10,033 nucleotides of DNA from Alphaproteobacteria bacterium. Lineage in GTDB: Bacteria > Pseudomonadota > Alphaproteobacteria > Sphingomonadales > Sphingomonadaceae. The notes beneath the pieces are model-generated. The model worked only from the letters and a program-made list of their open reading frames with translations, was not told the origin of the DNA and did no database searches. This document shows positions 7,109 to 10,033 of this stretch, in pieces. The translations under genes and the position numbers were made by a program. Each line of letters opens with the position of its first letter. Positions within the stretch are counted from its first letter, which is position 1. The stretch covers positions 1-10,033 of the forward strand of contig JAQGLH010000315.1 in the NCBI GenBank assembly GCA_028293005.1, given 5' to 3'.

Positions 7109-8107
7109 ATGATGCAGAAGCGCGTGATCCTCGTGAACCGCCCGTCAGGTGTGGCGCAGGCGAGGGATTTCGCCCTTGAAACGGCACCGGCGGCTGAGCC
7201 CGCCGAAGGCGAGATAGTGGTGCGAAACCAGTTCCTGTCGGTCGAACCCGCCATGCGCGGCTGGATTGCCGACGTGGGCAATTATTCGTCGCCCGTGCCG
7301 ATCGGTTCGGTAATGCGCTCCCTTGCGGCCGGTACGGTCATAACGTCCCGCCATCCCGACTGGAGCGAGGGCGATGCCGTAGTCGGCTGGTTCGGCTGGC
7401 AGGAGGCGGCGGCGGTCACACCCGATGCGGTGGTGAGACGCGTAAGCGAGACGGATCTCCCTTTGTCGCTCTCGCTCGGCGTCCTCGGCATCAATGGAAT
7501 GACCGCTCATCTCGCGCTGACCCGCATCGGCGAACCGAAGGCCGCCGAAACGGTGCTCGTCTCCACCGCCGCGGGCGCCGTCGGATCCGCCGTGGGCCAG
7601 ATCGCGAAGATCTTCGGCTGCCGCACCGTGGGCATTGCCGGAGGCGCCGACAAGGTGCGGCTGTGTCTGGACGAGTTCGGCTACGATGCCGCCATCGATT
7701 ATAAGGGATGCGACCTCGATGAAGCGATCGGCGCCGCCTGCCCGCTTGGCGTCGATATCTATTTCGACAATGTCGGCGGGCCGATCAGCGATGCCGCCTA
7801 TCGCCACCTCTCCGTCGGCGCTCGCATCATCGTCTGCGGTACCGCATCGATCAGCGACTGGAGCCGCTGGCCGGAGGGGCCGCGCGTCGAGCGTCACCTG
7901 CTCGTGAAGCGCGCGCGCATGCAAGGCTTCGTGATCTTCGACCATGCCGACGACTATGAAGCGTCGGTCGCGCAGCTCGCCGCCTGGATCCGGGAAGGCA
8001 GGCTGCGCTACCGCGAGGATATGCTGGACGGGATCGAAGCGTGCCCTGACGCGCTTGCCGGCCTTTATCGCGGCGAGAATGTCGGCAAGCGCCTCATCCG
8101 GCTTTAG
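7109..8107 (+). CDS. Zinc-free MDR-family NAD(P)H double-bond reductase
   Basis: A 332-residue medium-chain reductase of the leukotriene B4 12-hydroxydehydrogenase / 15-oxoprostaglandin 13-reductase / curcumin reductase group. These enzymes reduce the C=C bond of enones or 2-alkenals with NADPH. Supporting motifs are SVEPAMRGW (44-52, equivalent to the family DPAMRGW), GINGMTAHLAL (127-137), the dinucleotide-binding AAGAVGSAVG (154-163), FDNVGG (219-224) and the terminal GENVGKRL. No zinc ligands of alcohol dehydrogenases are present. Two adjacent ATGs (7109 and 7112) are candidate starts. A GAGG lies upstream at 7091-7094, rather far away, so the start is good to a codon or so. A frame open from 6995 runs through the intergenic operator region and is rejected as start. 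It faces away from the crotonase gene across a shared control region. It may saturate a ring or conjugated bond in the same pathway (inference). Confidence 0.88.
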   Translation: MMQKRVILVNRPSGVAQARDFALETAPAAEPAEGEIVVRNQFLSVEPAMRGWIADVGNYSSPVPIGSVMRSLAAGTVITSRHPDWSEGDAVVGWFGWQEAAAVTPDAVVRRVSETDLPLSLSLGVLGINGMTAHLALTRIGEPKAAETVLVSTAAGAVGSAVGQIAKIFGCRTVGIAGGADKVRLCLDEFGYDAAIDYKGCDLDEAIGAACPLGVDIYFDNVGGPISDAAYRHLSVGARIIVCGTASISDWSRWPEGPRVERHLLVKRARMQGFVIFDHADDYEASVAQLAAWIREGRLRYREDMLDGIEACPDALAGLYRGENVGKRLIRL

Positions 8108-8165
8108 AGCGGGATCGAATTACCTCTGGCCGCCCATCCTGAGTCGCCGTCGAGCGAACCTCGTG

Positions 8166-8204
8166 CCGCATAGTGGCCCAGCGTGGCCCCAGCATACGCT
8201 GCGG
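8166..8204. other. Weak hairpins in a convergent gap, possible terminator
   Basis: The 121-base gap between the converging MDR and acyl-CoA dehydrogenase genes contains two nested inverted repeats. The inner is CAGCGT (8179-8184) with ACGCTG (8196-8201); the outer is CCGCA (8166-8170) with TGCGG (8200-8204). They share two bases, so they are alternatives. There is no T tract on either strand, so intrinsic termination is only a guess. Confidence 0.2.
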
Positions 8205-8228
8205 TGATGATTCAATATGGGGCAAACC

Positions 8229-9365
8229 TCAAAGACTGCGGCCGACCAGATCCTTCATGATCTCGGACGATCCGCCGTAGATGCGCCGCACGCGCGCGTC
8301 GCGCCAGATGCGGGCGATCGGATATTCGTTCATGTAGCCGGCGCCGCCGTGCAGCTGCAGGGCCGCGTCGACGATCTGCCATTGCGTCTCGGTATGCCAG
8401 AGCTTCGATGCGGCCGCCTCCACAACCGTGAGCTCGCCGGCGACATGACGGGCGATCGCCCAGTCGAGATGGGCCCAGCCGACCTGCAGGTGCGCCGCCA
8501 TATCGGCAAGCGTGAAGCGGGTGTTCTGAAAGTTGAAGATCGGCTGGCCAAAGGCCTTGCGCTCCTTCACGAACGCCACCGCCTCGTCATAGGCGCGCTG
8601 AGCGGCCGCCTGGGCGCTGATCGAGATCGAAAGCCGCTCCTGCGCCAGCTCGCTGAGGAGATATAAAAAGCCCTGGTTTTCGGCGCCGAGTAGGTTGGCG
8701 ACGGGCACACGCATGTCGTTGAAGAACAGCTCGGACGTGTCGGCGGACCATTGCCCGACCTTGTCGAGATTGCGCCCGCGCTGGAATCCCTCCCGGGACG
8801 CTTCGACCAGCAGCAGCGAGGTGCCCTTGGCCCCCATGCCCGGGTCGGTCTTGACGACGGTCAGGACGAGATCGGCATTCTGGCCATTGGTGATGTAGGT
8901 CTTCGAGCCGTTGACGACGAACCAATCCCCGTCGCGGGACGCGCTGGTCTTGATGCCTTGCAGGTCAGAACCGGCGCCGGGTTCGGTCATGGCAATGGCG
9001 GTGACGACCTCGCCGCTCACCATCTTCGGCAGCCACTTGTTTTTCTGCTCACCGCTGCCGTAGCGCAGGAGGTAGGGAAGCGTGATGTCGGTCTGGAGCA
9101 TCAAGCAGTCGGAGGCGCCGGCGTAGCTCAGCTCCTCGTTGATGATGGCATTGTAGCTGAAATCCAGACCGGGCCCGCCATATTCCTCCGGCACGTTCGG
9201 GCACAGCAGGCCCGCCTCGCCAGCCTTTCGCCAGAAGGTGCGGTCGACCTGCCCGTCCTCCTCGAAACGCTCCAGGTTCGGCAGAAACTCGCGTTGGATG
9301 AAGCGGCGCACCTGCTCTCGGAAGAGCCTCTGCTCTTGGTCGTGGGAGGGTCTGTCCGGCAGCAT
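8229..9365 (-). CDS. Acyl-CoA dehydrogenase (LCAD-type, 378 aa)
   Basis: A second, clearly different FAD-dependent acyl-CoA dehydrogenase that desaturates an acyl-CoA at alpha,beta. Motifs in order: VPEEYGGPGLDFS (58-70), AMTEPGAGSDLQGI (125-138), VNGSKTYITNG (151-161), ELAQERLSI (239-247), KERKAFGQPIFNFQ (267-280), LHGGAGYMNEYPI (338-350) and IYGGSSEIMKDL (362-373). Glu243 in QERL matches the catalytic base position of long-chain acyl-CoA dehydrogenase. The MCAD-type Glu near the C-terminus is absent (YGG instead of YEG), as usual for LCAD-type enzymes. ATG 9365 has GGAG (9377-9374 on the minus strand) with an 8-base spacer and overlaps the stop of a short upstream ORF (TGATG). A longer frame, open to an ATG at 9470, shows no family similarity. 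It shares little more than family motifs with the dehydrogenase at 1325-2494, so it likely acts on a different intermediate. Confidence 0.92.
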   Translation of the reverse strand: MLPDRPSHDQEQRLFREQVRRFIQREFLPNLERFEEDGQVDRTFWRKAGEAGLLCPNVPEEYGGPGLDFSYNAIINEELSYAGASDCLMLQTDITLPYLLRYGSGEQKNKWLPKMVSGEVVTAIAMTEPGAGSDLQGIKTSASRDGDWFVVNGSKTYITNGQNADLVLTVVKTDPGMGAKGTSLLLVEASREGFQRGRNLDKVGQWSADTSELFFNDMRVPVANLLGAENQGFLYLLSELAQERLSISISAQAAAQRAYDEAVAFVKERKAFGQPIFNFQNTRFTLADMAAHLQVGWAHLDWAIARHVAGELTVVEAAASKLWHTETQWQIVDAALQLHGGAGYMNEYPIARIWRDARVRRIYGGSSEIMKDLVGRSL

Positions 9366-9445
9366 CACATGCTCTCCGGCTCGATGCGGTTCTCGATATG
9401 GCCAAGACCCTGGAAGAGACTGCGCGCCAAACGACTTGGCCTCAT
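9365..9445 (-). CDS. Possible 26-residue leader ORF coupled to the acyl-CoA dehydrogenase
   Basis: A short ORF starting at 9445 with an AGGAGA site five bases before its ATG. It ends with a TGA that shares one base with the dehydrogenase ATG (TGATG), a classic re-initiation arrangement. Its frame is closed by TAG just upstream, so it is not the tail of a larger gene. The peptide begins MRPSRLARSLFQ and ends IEPESM; I recognise no family, signal peptide or membrane segment. It may be a regulatory or coupling ORF, or chance. It depends on transcription beginning upstream of 9445. Confidence 0.3.
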   Translation of the reverse strand: MRPSRLARSLFQGLGHIENRIEPESM

Positions 9446-9472
9446 TTTCGTCTCCTAATCGAGAGTCCATGC

Positions 9473-9538
9473 GCGATCGATGATCGCCGTCACGCTCGTT
9501 CCTTCAGGCACGTGCCTAGGCGCGACCGCCTCCGGCGG
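9473..9538. promoter_or_regulatory. Cluster of three short palindromes upstream of the dehydrogenase unit
   Basis: Within 66 bases lie three elements: GCGATC-3-GATCGC (9473-9487), the perfect 12-base palindrome AGGCACGTGCCT (9506-9517), and a small hairpin CCGCC-TCC-GGCGG (9526-9538). They sit 28 to 93 bases upstream of the leader ORF start. This could be an operator region. In GC-rich DNA short dyads are common, so each alone is weak. Confidence 0.25.
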
Positions 9539-9697
9539 CAACGCGCGTCGCGCAGGAGGTCTCGGCCACGGCCGCGGGACACCCACCGCACTTATCTCGA
9601 AACAGGTTCACCGCCTGGCCGGTGCGGGTGAGACATTCGATGAAGGAAGGCCAAGATCAAGTGCCTCCCTAGAGCAGACCGGTCCCGTCTAAAGGGC

Positions 9698-9718
9698 CGA
9701 AATGACAGCGACATTTCG
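9698..9718. repeat. Perfect 7-base inverted repeat
   Basis: CGAAATG (9698-9704) and CATTTCG (9712-9718) are perfect inverted arms around a 7-base spacer, in gene-free DNA. It could be a protein-binding site, an RNA hairpin or a remnant repeat. It is not followed by a T tract, so a terminator is unlikely. No second copy was noticed in the window. Confidence 0.4.
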
Positions 9719-9896
9719 CCTTCGAAGATTCCTATTCGGCAGCGCGCTTGCGGCGCTTTGGCGGAGCGGTCTGACTAATGCCAACTCGTCTCTGGTTCGG
9801 GGTGCCCTTTGGCAACAACGTTGATGCTCGGGCAGATGCGGCTTCCGTGGCCTGTCACTTCGGCTCCCTGCCTCACGAGACTTCCCTCGCTTCGGC

Positions 9897-10033
9897 TCAA
9901 TTGTTGAGAACGAAGTCGGTCACAAGCCGGTTGAACTCATCGGCGTGCTCGATCATCGCCCAATGGCCGCAGCGGTTGAGCAGAACTAGACGCGAATTGG
10001 GGATATAGGCATTGAGAATCAGCGAATTCTCAT
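9897..10033 (-). CDS. Alpha/beta hydrolase, C-terminal fragment (meta-cleavage-product hydrolase-like)
   Basis: Only the last 44 codons are in the window; the gene continues beyond the right edge. Reading leftward, the fragment contains LVLLNRCGHWAMIEHADEF, then NRLVTDFVLNN and a TGA at 9899-9897. The GHW segment is the catalytic-histidine loop of alpha/beta hydrolases. The run RCGHWAxxEHADEFNRLV is characteristic of C-C hydrolases acting on meta-cleavage products of catechols (BphD, XylF/DmpD, HsaD group), though esterases and epoxide hydrolases can look similar. Nucleophile and acid residues lie outside the window. It lies on the same strand as the acyl-CoA dehydrogenase but is separated from it by about 450-530 bases, so common transcription is uncertain. 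Confidence 0.75.
   Translation of the reverse strand, partial: ENSLILNAYIPNSRLVLLNRCGHWAMIEHADEFNRLVTDFVLNN

Larger units (their letters stand above)
9446..9896. other. Gene-free intergenic stretch
   Basis: I translated both strands here and found no reading frame with family similarity. The open stretches (for example plus-strand frames from 9480 and 9778) show no recognised motifs, lack good ribosome sites, and are interrupted when followed. The stretch should hold the promoter of the leftward leader/dehydrogenase unit, but no clear -35/-10 pair was seen. Its visible structure is limited to short palindromes (listed separately). A degraded gene or mobile-element remnant is possible but not demonstrated. 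Confidence 0.5.

Noticed and set aside
9480..9692. 70-codon plus-strand ORF in the gene-free stretch
   Set aside because: No ribosome site of note, no recognised motif, Gly/Arg-rich shadow-like composition.
9778..10008. 76-codon plus-strand ORF near the right edge
   Set aside because: Its second half is antisense to the recognisable hydrolase tail, and the first half has no motif.
1..10033. CRISPR array, tRNA/rRNA gene, transposase, integrase or prophage genes
   Set aside because: No regularly spaced repeats, no cloverleaf or rRNA text, and no mobile-element protein motif was seen on either strand.

Overview
The window is GC-rich, densely packed bacterial DNA. It carries ten protein genes of acyl-CoA catabolism or closely related chemistry, plus one very short candidate leader ORF. 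Gene content and codon use suggest a high-GC proteobacterium. The style of the MaoC, SDR, nitronate monooxygenase and acyl-CoA dehydrogenase proteins reminds me of sphingomonads (alphaproteobacteria), but this is inference and no marker gene is present. No RNA gene, CRISPR array, integrase or transposase was seen.

Layout. (1) Bases 4-4484, plus strand, form a tightly coupled operon: a MaoC-type hot-dog hydratase, a CitE/HpcH-type CoA-ester lyase, an acyl-CoA dehydrogenase, an HSD17B4-like short-chain dehydrogenase and an FMN-dependent nitronate-monooxygenase-family oxidoreductase. The first three genes are joined by ATGA stop/start overlaps and the fourth follows after one base. (2) Bases 4599-6962, minus strand, form a convergent two-gene unit. 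It is a crotonase-fold protein lacking both classical hydratase glutamates, followed by an AMP-forming acyl-CoA synthetase. (3) Bases 6963-7108 are a divergent intergenic region with a clear dyad that may be an operator. (4) Bases 7109-8107, plus strand, encode a zinc-free MDR-family NAD(P)H double-bond reductase. (5) Bases 8229-9445, minus strand, hold an LCAD-type acyl-CoA dehydrogenase preceded by a possible translationally coupled 26-residue leader ORF. (6) Bases 9446-9896 hold no recognisable gene but contain several short palindromes. (7) Bases 9897-10033, minus strand, are the C-terminal tail of an alpha/beta hydrolase resembling meta-cleavage-product hydrolases.

How the parts could work together (inference). 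A carboxylic acid is activated by the synthetase, then desaturated by one or both dehydrogenases and hydrated by the MaoC protein. The 3-hydroxyacyl-CoA is oxidised by the SDR, or cleaved directly by the CitE-like lyase. The FMN and MDR enzymes would handle ring or conjugated double bonds. No thiolase lies in the window, so C-C cleavage is left to the lyase, the atypical crotonase, or a gene elsewhere. The set of synthetase, dehydrogenases, SDR, nitronate-monooxygenase-like flavoprotein and crotonase resembles in type the actinobacterial steroid C/D-ring (HIP) pathway. The substrate cannot be read from sequence.
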